Shown: positions 24,032-30,711 of the stretch, in pieces
How the letters are laid out: every line of letters starts with the position of its first letter
Numbering within the stretch: position 1 is the first letter of the stretch
Notes under the pieces: model-generated
Seen by the model: the letters and a program-made list of their open reading frames with translations, nothing else
The model's database searches: none
What the model was told of the DNA's origin: nothing
Program-made: the position numbers and the translations under genes
Assembly: GCA_930989535.1 (NCBI GenBank)
Contig: CAKNLK010000001.1
Span: forward strand, 1-64,000
DNA: 64,000 nucleotides
DNA from: an uncultured Clostridia bacterium
GTDB taxonomy: Bacteria; Bacillota; Clostridia; Christensenellales; Borkfalkiaceae
Reading direction: 5' to 3'

Positions 24032-24355
24032 TCAGGTATCGTGCACCATCGGTGCATCCTTCCCTTTCTTTTTTGCAAGGCGGGAAGCGGAAAGCTGCAC
24101 GAGCCGCTCCGTTTCGGGGTGCGGATTCGCTATAACGGCTTTTGCAACCGGCCTTTTAATCGCGTTTGCAGCCGCCGCTTCGACAGCTTCGGTAACCGCC
24201 GATATCGAGCCTCTCACGATGAGAGTTACCAGCCTGCCGCCGAGTTTCCTTTCCCAAGTTACCAGTTCGACATCCGCCGTTTTGCACATGATGTCGAGCG
24301 CATCCATCGCCGCGGTTACGCCGGATATTTCGATAAAACCGAGTGATTTTTCCAT
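24032..24355 (-). CDS. BMC-H shell protein, divergent
   Basis: A 107-residue single BMC domain (S-L-G-F-I-E-I-S-G-V-T-A-A at the start, R-K-L-G-G-R in place of the usual K-I-G-S-G pore loop, V-I-A-N-P-H at the end). A basic C-terminal tail of about 20 residues (S-A-S-R-L-A-K-K-K-G-K) has no counterpart in the neighbouring copies. The bulky, charged pore-loop residues suggest a different pore selectivity. The gene lies between the two near-identical BMC-H copies, with 24 and 76 bases to its neighbours, in the shell block of the operon. Confidence 0.92.
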   Translation of the reverse strand: MEKSLGFIEISGVTAAMDALDIMCKTADVELVTWERKLGGRLVTLIVRGSISAVTEAVEAAAANAIKRPVAKAVIANPHPETERLVQLSASRLAKKKGKDAPMVHDT

Positions 24356-24379
24356 TTTGTCCTCCGGCCTAACAACCTA

Positions 24380-24655
24380 TTACAGTTTCGGGAGAATTTT
24401 CTCAACGTCTGCGTGAGGGCGGGGAATGACATGCTTCGCGACCAATTCGCCGAGCTTGGATGCGTTCGCCGCGCCTGCGTCAACAGCAGCGTTTACCGCG
24501 CCGACGTCGCCGCGCACCATGACGCTCACCAATCCGCTGCCGATTTTCTCGGTGCCGATGAGGGTAACCTCGGCCGCCTTTACCATCGCATCCGCAGCTT
24601 CGATTGCAGCAACCAAACCTCTGGTCTCAATCATGCCCAATGCTTCCTTAGCCAT
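24380..24655 (-). CDS. BMC-H hexameric shell protein, copy 2
   Basis: A 91-residue canonical BMC-H protein, nearly identical to the one at 23674-23955; the differences lie mainly in the first few residues, around residues 24-30 and near the end. The same K-I-G-S-G pore loop is present. Two near-identical facet proteins may raise dosage of the main shell tile, as with PduA and PduJ in Salmonella. A nucleotide repeat with copy 1 is listed separately. Confidence 0.95.
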   Translation of the reverse strand: MAKEALGMIETRGLVAAIEAADAMVKAAEVTLIGTEKIGSGLVSVMVRGDVGAVNAAVDAGAANASKLGELVAKHVIPRPHADVEKILPKL

Positions 24656-24691
24656 AACTCTATATCCTCCTAAAATGTTATCCGTTTATTT

Positions 24692-25006
24692 TTAATTTTT
24701 GTCGAACGCGTTGAGTTTTAACATCGACTGCGTTCCGTCTTCAGGGTTTGCAATAATATGCCTGCTGACGACGCCCGATATTTTCTCAGCCGCCGCGCCT
24801 GCCGCTTCAACCGCCGCTTCGACTGCGGCAACGTCTCCCCGGAATTTGATGCAAACAATCAACGGCACGGGCAACGCATCCGCATTTGCTGGTTTATTTT
24901 TATCAAAATTTTCGACAACCACATCCGCAGCTTTGCAACCTGCGTCCGCTGCGACAAACGCGCACGCCAAACCGAAAACTTCGATGATTCCGACTGCCTT
25001 AGCCAT
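24692..25006 (-). CDS. BMC-H shell protein with enlarged loop
   Basis: A 104-residue single BMC domain (A-V-G-I-I-E-V-F-G-L-A at the start, H-I-I-A-N-P-E-D near the end). A loop of about 12 extra residues (around positions 36-48, N-K-P-A-N-A-D-A-L-P) lies where the pore-facing or concave-face loop of PduA is short. It could change pore shape or dock a cargo protein. It is the first shell gene after the enzyme block, 18 bases downstream of the zinc alcohol dehydrogenase. Confidence 0.9.
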   Translation of the reverse strand: MAKAVGIIEVFGLACAFVAADAGCKAADVVVENFDKNKPANADALPVPLIVCIKFRGDVAAVEAAVEAAGAAAEKISGVVSRHIIANPEDGTQSMLKLNAFDKN

Positions 25007-25024
25007 AATTTACCTGTCAATCTG

Positions 25025-26239
25025 TTATTTGTTGATGATTGCGATTTTCAGACCTTCCATGCGCAAGTTTGTCCTGTGCGCCTCGTTGATTTCTTCAAGC
25101 GGGAAGGTATGTGTAATCAATTTATCCATCGGAAGGCCAATCCCTTTCGCGCGCTTGAGGAAGTCAAAGGTCGTCGCGTAATCGCGGAGGGTATATACCC
25201 AGGAACCGACCGTAGTGATTTCCTTCGAGCAGATATCGAAGTGAGGATTGATTGTTGCATCGCCGCCGTTGATAAAGAACCCGAGCTCGCACAATCCGCC
25301 GCCGTTGCGAATAAATTTGTAGATATTCGAATGGGCTACAGGCGAACCGGTGCACTGGAATGCAAAGTCGGCAAGATGTCCGCCAAAAGAATCTTCCACT
25401 GCCTTGACAAGGTTTTCGATTCCTTTATATTCCTTGAAGTTGACCGTCTTGTCGGCCCCCATTTCCTTGGCGAACGCAAGGCGCTTTTCCTCGCCGTCCA
25501 CTGCCGTAATGTTTTCAATGCCCATCGTGCGCAGAACGGCGATGCAAATCAAGCCGATCGGGCCGCAGCCTTGCACGACGACTCTGCTGTTGAAGCGGAG
25601 AATGCCTGTCGTCTTTGCGCGCTCGACCGCATGCACGAGCACTGCGCAGGGTTCAATCAAAATTCTCGAATATAAGTCGAGATCGCTGACGTTGAAAATC
25701 GTGCTTCCGCCGCGAACAAATAAGTAATCCGAGAACCACCCGTTAAAATGGATATCGTCGTCAGGAAGCAAACCGTATACGTCAGCCCCGCCAACGTTCT
25801 GCTTGTTGAGATCGAACATCGTGATGTCGGGGTTATCCTTGAAAATCATGCAGGTGACGACTTTGTCGCCCAAATGCAAGTCTTTTCCGGCGCTGTCCTT
25901 TTTGACATTTTTGCCCATTTTTACAATTTCGCCTGTGCCCTCATGGCCGAGGACGAGAGGGATGAGATTGAAAGGATCGCGCTTAAATTCGTGCGCATCG
26001 GTACCGCAGATGCCGCATCCCTCTACTTTGACAAGGATATCGTTGTCGCCGACTTCGGGAAGCGGATACTCCTTGATTTCATATTTCTCCTTCTCGACCA
26101 GCATTGCGACGCGCGCCGTTTTGGGAATCGAAGTCCCGGCCGCGGGCGCCGCCGCGGGTGCAGAAGCCTTTGCGCCGCCCGTCATGCCCTCGAGAACTTT
26201 GCGAACGATATCTTCAATATTTTGATTGTTTATATCCAT
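25025..26239 (-). CDS. Zinc-type (MDR) alcohol dehydrogenase with encapsulation peptide
   Basis: Residues 1-22 form an amphipathic helix (N-I-E-D-I-V-R-K-V-L-E-G-M), followed by an Ala/Pro linker to about residue 38: a typical encapsulation tag. The body is a medium-chain dehydrogenase with catalytic-zinc residues in C-G-I-C-G-T-D-A-H-E and G-H-E-G-T-G, and NAD(P) motif G-C-G-P-I-G-L. The four-cysteine structural zinc loop is absent. It probably reduces lactaldehyde to 1,2-propanediol or propionaldehyde to propanol in the lumen, recycling NADH. It lies between the aldehyde dehydrogenase and the shell genes. Confidence 0.85.
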   Translation of the reverse strand: MDINNQNIEDIVRKVLEGMTGGAKASAPAAAPAAGTSIPKTARVAMLVEKEKYEIKEYPLPEVGDNDILVKVEGCGICGTDAHEFKRDPFNLIPLVLGHEGTGEIVKMGKNVKKDSAGKDLHLGDKVVTCMIFKDNPDITMFDLNKQNVGGADVYGLLPDDDIHFNGWFSDYLFVRGGSTIFNVSDLDLYSRILIEPCAVLVHAVERAKTTGILRFNSRVVVQGCGPIGLICIAVLRTMGIENITAVDGEEKRLAFAKEMGADKTVNFKEYKGIENLVKAVEDSFGGHLADFAFQCTGSPVAHSNIYKFIRNGGGLCELGFFINGGDATINPHFDICSKEITTVGSWVYTLRDYATTFDFLKRAKGIGLPMDKLITHTFPLEEINEAHRTNLRMEGLKIAIINK

Positions 26240-26255
26240 AGTCGTCTCCTTTTTG

Positions 26256-27644
26256 TCAGCGAATACACAAGCTGTCGCTCATTACGCACCTGCGGCGCTT
26301 TGTAAAAGTAGAAGCCGAGGTGAGCCCTTCGCCCGTTCTGCTCGCAATGGTAAATGTGCAGAAGCCTTCTCCGCCGAAGCCGAGCGCCGCATACGAAGGC
26401 CCGTTTTTGACGAGGATTGCGGTGTCGATTGCCTTTGCGTATTTCGTGATGTTGTCCACGTTTTTAGAGTGAATATGCGCCGAATGGCGATTGCCGTGTT
26501 CCAGCCAAACGGCCTTTTCCACCGCGTCGTCAAAGTCCTTCGCGCGGACGATTCCCAGAATCGGCATCATCAGCTCCGTAGAAATGAGCGGGTGTTCCTT
26601 TTCGCCCTCAAAAATGATGCAGCGGATACTGTCGGGAACTTCTACGCCAATCATACCGAGAAGCACTTTCGCGCTTCTGCCGACGCATTTGCGGTTCAAC
26701 CCCTTCGGGGTAAGCACCGTGGCGACGAGCTTGTCCTGCTCTTCCTTGCTCGCAAGATAGCAGCCCTGCTCGGTAATCATATAATTCATGAGTTCGTCAA
26801 CGATTGAATCGACAGCAACGACTTCCTTTTCCGCAATGCAGGGAAGATTGTTGTCGAAAGTACAGCCGTTCACGATATCCTCTGCCGCTTTGCGAATGTC
26901 TGCCGTCTCGTCGACGAGTGCGGGAGGATTGCCCGCACCCGCGCCGATGCCGCGCTTTCCGGAGGAAAGAACTGCGGTAACGACACCGGGACCGCCGGTA
27001 GCCGCAATCAGCGGGATATCCTTATGCTTCATCATGATGGCGCTCGTCTCCAACGTCGGTTTGACGAGGGAGCAGGCGACGTTTTCAGGGCCGCCCGCTT
27101 CGACGGACGCTTGGTTAATCATCCTGACTGCATAATTCGACGTTTTAATTGCCGCTGGGTGCGGGTTGAATACAACCGTATTGCCGCCGGCAATCATGCC
27201 GATGCTGTTGCAGATAATCGTCTCGCTCGGGTTCGTGCAGGGCGTGATGGCGCCGATTACGCCGAAAGGCCCCATTTCCACGAGCGTGAGCCCGCGATCG
27301 CCCGACCATGCCGTAGTGGTGATATCCTCCGTTCCGGGAGTCTTTTCCGCTACTAATCTATGTTTCAAAATTTTATGCCCGACATTGCCCATGCCCGTCT
27401 CGTCGACGCCCATGCGCGCCAGCGTTTCAGCGTTTTCCAAAGTTTTTTTGCGGATGGAGGAAATAATTTTTTCCCGCTGATCCATGGACATTCTTTTGAG
27501 AACGGCCTGCGCCTTTTTCGCGGCGGCGATGGCTTCGTTCATATCGGTGAAAATGCCCATGCCGGTTTCCGTGCCGGCATCCGTGAGGTTCAGCTTTGCG
27601 ACGACTTCTTTGACAATGTCTTGAACAGCTTGTTCGTTCAACAT
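26256..27644 (-). CDS. pduP: CoA-acylating propionaldehyde dehydrogenase (PduP type)
   Basis: The 462-residue aldehyde dehydrogenase has an N-terminal amphipathic helix (residues 1-19, Q-A-V-Q-D-I-V-K-E-V-V-A-K-L) that fits an encapsulation peptide. The catalytic cysteine is Cys269 in N-N-L-P-C-I-A-E, and G-A-G-N-P-P-A-L-V-D is typical of the PduP/EutE class. It oxidises propionaldehyde to propionyl-CoA with NAD+ inside the compartment. Its stop lies 16 bases from the alcohol dehydrogenase, and its start overlaps the PduO-C-like gene by seven bases. Confidence 0.94.
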   Translation of the reverse strand: MLNEQAVQDIVKEVVAKLNLTDAGTETGMGIFTDMNEAIAAAKKAQAVLKRMSMDQREKIISSIRKKTLENAETLARMGVDETGMGNVGHKILKHRLVAEKTPGTEDITTTAWSGDRGLTLVEMGPFGVIGAITPCTNPSETIICNSIGMIAGGNTVVFNPHPAAIKTSNYAVRMINQASVEAGGPENVACSLVKPTLETSAIMMKHKDIPLIAATGGPGVVTAVLSSGKRGIGAGAGNPPALVDETADIRKAAEDIVNGCTFDNNLPCIAEKEVVAVDSIVDELMNYMITEQGCYLASKEEQDKLVATVLTPKGLNRKCVGRSAKVLLGMIGVEVPDSIRCIIFEGEKEHPLISTELMMPILGIVRAKDFDDAVEKAVWLEHGNRHSAHIHSKNVDNITKYAKAIDTAILVKNGPSYAALGFGGEGFCTFTIASRTGEGLTSASTFTKRRRCVMSDSLCIR

Positions 27645-28141
27645 TCCGTCATCTCCTTAAATTTATCTCTGCCGTATGCCGCAAGCGCCGTATCCTGCTC
27701 CGCAGTGCCGCCGCTCACGCCCAGCCCGCCGACAATTTTATCGCCGACAGCCAACGGCTCTCCGCCGCCGAAAATAACGATTTTGCCTTGATTGGTGAAC
27801 TGTATGCCGTACAGCGGCGCGCCGGGCGCAGCCAACGCGGCAAGCTCTTTTGTCGACATCTTCAGTGCGACGACCGTATACGATTTTTGCAGCGCGATAT
27901 CCCAGCTTGCAAGATATGCCCCGTCCATCGATTGCACGGCAATCGGGTTTCCGCCCTTGTCCGCGACCGCGACAACGGCTTTGACGCCCATCTCTTTCGC
28001 GCGCGCTTCCACGGCTTCGCAGAGGCTCTTCGCCTTTTCCAATGTCAGCTTAAAACAGCCGCATTTGCAGGTATGTTCCCTCTCGGGCTTTAAACCGCGG
28101 ACGACTCGCTCGACCGCAGCCGCTATTTCCCGCTCGTCCAT
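27638..28141 (-). CDS. GlcG/HbpS-like domain protein (PduO C-terminal domain), EP-tagged
   Basis: The 167-residue protein begins with an amphipathic helix (E-I-A-A-A-V-E-R-V-V-R-G-L) and a C-K-C-G-C cluster near residue 25. A GlcG/HbpS/DUF336 domain follows, with A-V-A-D-K-G-G-N-P and ending in G-L-G-V-S-G-G-T-A-E-Q-D. In Salmonella this domain is fused to the PduO cobalamin adenosyltransferase and can bind haem; here it stands alone, matching the cobalamin-independent dehydratase. The helix suggests it travels inside the compartment. Function is not established; haem or corrinoid binding is possible. Confidence 0.82.
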   Translation of the reverse strand: MDEREIAAAVERVVRGLKPEREHTCKCGCFKLTLEKAKSLCEAVEARAKEMGVKAVVAVADKGGNPIAVQSMDGAYLASWDIALQKSYTVVALKMSTKELAALAAPGAPLYGIQFTNQGKIVIFGGGEPLAVGDKIVGGLGVSGGTAEQDTALAAYGRDKFKEMTEC

Positions 28142-28142
28142 A

Positions 28143-28943
28143 TTAGATTCCGAGTTCCTTCATTACTTTTTTCGTGATTTCCGCTACCAAATCGGAATCG
28201 GAGCCAGAAGTCTTCGCCGAAGCGCATCCGCCGCAGGAATGGCAGCTGGGTTTGCCCTCTTTCGCATTCAGGCAGACGTTTGCAGGGTGTTTGCCCTTCA
28301 AACCGAACTGACGGCGAATCTCATACAGCCTTTCGACCTGCTCTTTGGAGAGTTCCTTCGGGCCGCCGAGCTGTTTGGAAAGGAACAGCAACTCCGCATA
28401 GAACTCGACCGATTCCATCTTGTGATAGGCGTTCAGAAGCGTATCGGAATAGGTGAGCGCGCCGTGGTTCGCCAAGAGAACGGCGTCAAAATACTGGAGG
28501 TATTTCGAAACGGCGTCCGGAATTTCGTTCGTGGAAGGCGTGCCGTATTCGGCGATGGGAACGCAGCCGAGCGCGATGACCGCTTCCGGCATAATCGGCT
28601 GGGTGAGCGGAATTCCCGCAATCGCAAAGGAAGTAGCGTACATCGGGTGCGCGTGCACGACCGAGTTGACGTCCGGCCTCTCTTTATAGACGCGCATGTG
28701 CATCTTGATCTCCGAAGAAGGCTTAAATCCCTTGTTCGCCTGCAAAACATTGCCGTTTTCGTCAACTTTGCAGATGAATTCAGGAGTCATGAAACCCTTG
28801 CTGACGCCCGTCGGGGTGCAGAGAAACTCATGCTCGTTCAATTTGACAGAGATGTTGCCGTCGTTCGCCGCAACCATGCCGCGGTTGTAAATACGTTTGC
28901 CGATGTCGCAAATCTCTTTTTTAATCTCGTACTCGTTAACCAT
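28143..28943 (-). CDS. Class II aldolase (fuculose/rhamnulose 1-phosphate type), C-terminal EP
   Basis: A class II aldolase/adducin-fold enzyme of 266 residues with G-N-I-S-V-K near the N-terminus and the zinc ligands in H-A-H-P-M-Y near residue 100. It cleaves fuculose or rhamnulose 1-phosphate to DHAP and L-lactaldehyde. After the catalytic body (to about 220) comes a C-x-x-C-x-x-C cluster (C-H-S-C-G-G-C) and a last amphipathic helix (D-L-V-A-E-I-T-K-K-V-M-K-E-L), a C-terminal encapsulation peptide as seen in the fucose/rhamnose glycyl-radical compartments. It is the first gene after its own strong promoter. Confidence 0.9.
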   Translation of the reverse strand: MVNEYEIKKEICDIGKRIYNRGMVAANDGNISVKLNEHEFLCTPTGVSKGFMTPEFICKVDENGNVLQANKGFKPSSEIKMHMRVYKERPDVNSVVHAHPMYATSFAIAGIPLTQPIMPEAVIALGCVPIAEYGTPSTNEIPDAVSKYLQYFDAVLLANHGALTYSDTLLNAYHKMESVEFYAELLFLSKQLGGPKELSKEQVERLYEIRRQFGLKGKHPANVCLNAKEGKPSCHSCGGCASAKTSGSDSDLVAEITKKVMKELGI

Positions 28944-28982
28944 TTTGACACTCCTATTTTTGCAAGTTTATTTTTTTGTTTT

Positions 28983-29011
28983 ATTATAATACATAAAACC
29001 ACAAAAGTCAA
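28983..29011 (-). promoter_or_regulatory. Internal promoter of the compartment operon (before aldolase)
   Basis: On the minus strand TTGACT (29006-29011), a 17-base spacer and TATAAT (28983-28988) form a near-consensus sigma-A promoter. The spacer holds TTTTGTGGTTTT (28995-29006), identical to a 12-mer beside the promoter at 33252. It would drive aldolase, pduP, the shell genes and pduS/T independently of the dehydratase genes. Confidence 0.82.
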
Positions 29012-29019
29012 CACTTTAA

Positions 29020-29526
29020 TCAAATATTTTTTGGAAAATTTGACCGTTTTTGTTGTTTTTGTTGTTTTTGTTTGGTTTTATCCCACGGAAGCACGTCGTT
29101 AGGCTCCCGCAGATACTCGAAGATGTCGGCGATGCCCTCCCCGGATACGGAGGAGACGAAAAAAATCTTTCCGCAGCCGGCAAGTTTCAGCCAAGCGGCC
29201 GCCCTCTGCGGATCGCCGGACGGGTCATCCGTCTTCGTTACAATTCCCACGACCTCGCGGTTTACCATGCAGGTGACGTTCGGCGGGTAGAGCGAAAAGG
29301 GTTCCGTCGAAGAAAGGAGCAACCCCACTACGTCCGCTTCGTATGCGTAGAGCGCGAGCGCATATCCCAGCCGCTTGGTTTCCACATACTCGCCGGGCGT
29401 ATCTATCAAGGCGCCCTGAAAGTTGACGTACTGCGTTTTATGATAGGTGATTTTTTCGCCCCGAAGCGCCTGCGTGAGCGTCGTTTTGCCCGCGCCGCTT
29501 CGCCCCATCAAAACAATTTTCCGCAT
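29020..29526 (-). CDS. pduV: EutP/PduV-type small GTPase
   Basis: A 168-residue P-loop GTPase with G-R-S-G-A-G-K-T-T (G1), D-T-P-G-E-Y (G3) and T-K-T-D (G4), as in EutP/PduV. In Salmonella PduV associates with the compartment surface and affects its movement; its exact role is unclear. The C-terminus is a low-complexity Lys/Gln tail (K-Q-K-Q-Q-K-Q-Q-K) encoded by a short tandem TTTTTGTTG-type repeat (about 29046-29072). It overlaps nothing, and its stop is next to the internal promoter. The locus thus has two nucleotide-dependent systems that could affect positioning, this one and ParA. Confidence 0.88.
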   Translation of the reverse strand: MRKIVLMGRSGAGKTTLTQALRGEKITYHKTQYVNFQGALIDTPGEYVETKRLGYALALYAYEADVVGLLLSSTEPFSLYPPNVTCMVNREVVGIVTKTDDPSGDPQRAAAWLKLAGCGKIFFVSSVSGEGIADIFEYLREPNDVLPWDKTKQKQQKQQKRSNFPKNI

Positions 29527-29529
29527 AGA

Positions 29530-29910
29530 TTAGGTTTTGGTAATGGCACAGCAGCTGACGCCCAAGACATCGGAGCTGTACCGGATGAGCGCATCCATCG
29601 CCGCTTCGACCTGCGATACCGTGCCCGTCACAATCAATGTTCCGCTGAATCGGTCGACAAACCCGAGGTCGACGCCCGACGACTTTATCGATATATCGCC
29701 GAGTATTATCGCCGTCTCCGCAGGGCTGACGGTCACGATGCCGATGGCCGACTGGCTGTAATCCACAGCCGGATTGAGGCCGAGTTTTTGATAGAGAATT
29801 TTGTCGGGATTTGCGATGATATGCGCCAGGGTGATTTGCTTGCCGGGGACGAGCTCTTGCACGATGCGCATCTTGCCGCTTTTATCGCTGATCAAATCGT
29901 TGACGTCCAT
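29530..29910 (-). CDS. pduU: Circularly permuted BMC-H shell protein (PduU/EutS type)
   Basis: This 126-residue protein has the permuted BMC order of PduU/EutS: an N-terminal extension, then R-I-V-Q-E-L-V-P-G-K-Q-I-T-L-A-H-I-I at residues 15-32, and the usual start of the fold (A-I-G-I-V-T-V-S-P-A-E-T-A-I-I) in the middle. The first residues probably form the small beta-barrel that plugs the hexamer pore in PduU. It is co-operonic with PduV, and PduU-PduV contact is reported in Salmonella. Confidence 0.88.
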   Translation of the reverse strand: MDVNDLISDKSGKMRIVQELVPGKQITLAHIIANPDKILYQKLGLNPAVDYSQSAIGIVTVSPAETAIILGDISIKSSGVDLGFVDRFSGTLIVTGTVSQVEAAMDALIRYSSDVLGVSCCAITKT

Positions 29911-29911
29911 A

Positions 29912-30709
29912 TCAACCTCCTATCTGGCAATCCAGCCCCGACGCCGCTTTCGCCGCCGCGAGCAGCTTATTCATCGTCTCGCTCGTCGGAGGGAGGATAT
30001 CTTTCAGTTCATAATCGCGGCCAAGCCCTTCATACTTATCCTGCCCCAAGCGGTGGTACGGGAGAAGATGAAGTTTTTTGACGCCGGGAAGAGAAGCGGC
30101 AAACCGGGCGATTCCCTCGATTTCCTCTTCCGTCGCATTGAAGGTGGGGATTACGGGAACGCGGATAATCAATTCCGTCAAGCCGCTCGCGGCGACCTTT
30201 TTCGCATTCTCCATCATCAACTCGTTGCTTCTTCCCGTAAAACGCTTATGCTTTTCCGGATTGGTATGCTTTATATCCATCAGATACTCGTCGAGATAGG
30301 GCAAAATGCGTTCAATTACTTTGTAGTCGGCGCAGGCCATGCTTTCCAACGCCGTGCGAAGCCCTCTCTCCTTTGCGCCGCGCAGCAGCGCCTCGCAAAA
30401 ATCGGGTTGGCAAAGGCTTTCCCCGCCCGAAAGCGTAAGTCCGCCGTTGCTCCTCCTGTAATAAGGCCTGTCCTTCTCAACGATTTCCAAGACGTCGCGC
30501 ACAGTCACATCTTCGCCGATTATCTTCGGCTTGCCCTGCACAATCATCGTTTGGATTTTATATTCCTGCGACTCGGGGTTGCAGCACCATTTGCAACGCA
30601 AAACGCATCCCTTGAGGAAAACGATGGTGCGTATACCCTTTCCGTCGTGAATGGAAAACCTTTGAATATCAAAGATTCTTCCCTTCGTGTCCAAATAACT
30701 TTCCGCCAT
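29912..30709 (-). CDS. Glycyl-radical enzyme activase (radical SAM)
   Basis: The 265-residue radical SAM protein has C-V-L-R-C-K-W-C (CxxxCxxC) near residue 34 for the [4Fe-4S] cluster and the G-G-E SAM motif in L-S-G-G-E-S. It abstracts the hydrogen from the glycine of the dehydratase encoded two bases upstream. Many GRE activases carry a ferredoxin-like insert with eight cysteines after the radical SAM motif; here the segment between about residues 45 and 75 has no cysteine, so the insert is absent, as in PflA. The product must be oxygen-sensitive. Confidence 0.92.
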   Translation of the reverse strand: MAESYLDTKGRIFDIQRFSIHDGKGIRTIVFLKGCVLRCKWCCNPESQEYKIQTMIVQGKPKIIGEDVTVRDVLEIVEKDRPYYRRSNGGLTLSGGESLCQPDFCEALLRGAKERGLRTALESMACADYKVIERILPYLDEYLMDIKHTNPEKHKRFTGRSNELMMENAKKVAASGLTELIIRVPVIPTFNATEEEIEGIARFAASLPGVKKLHLLPYHRLGQDKYEGLGRDYELKDILPPTSETMNKLLAAAKAASGLDCQIGG

Positions 30710-30711
30710 AA

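Noticed and set aside
29046-29072. Short tandem TTTTTGTTG-like repeat
   Set aside because: It is the low-complexity Lys/Gln tail of the PduV-type GTPase; too short to treat as a separate repeat element.
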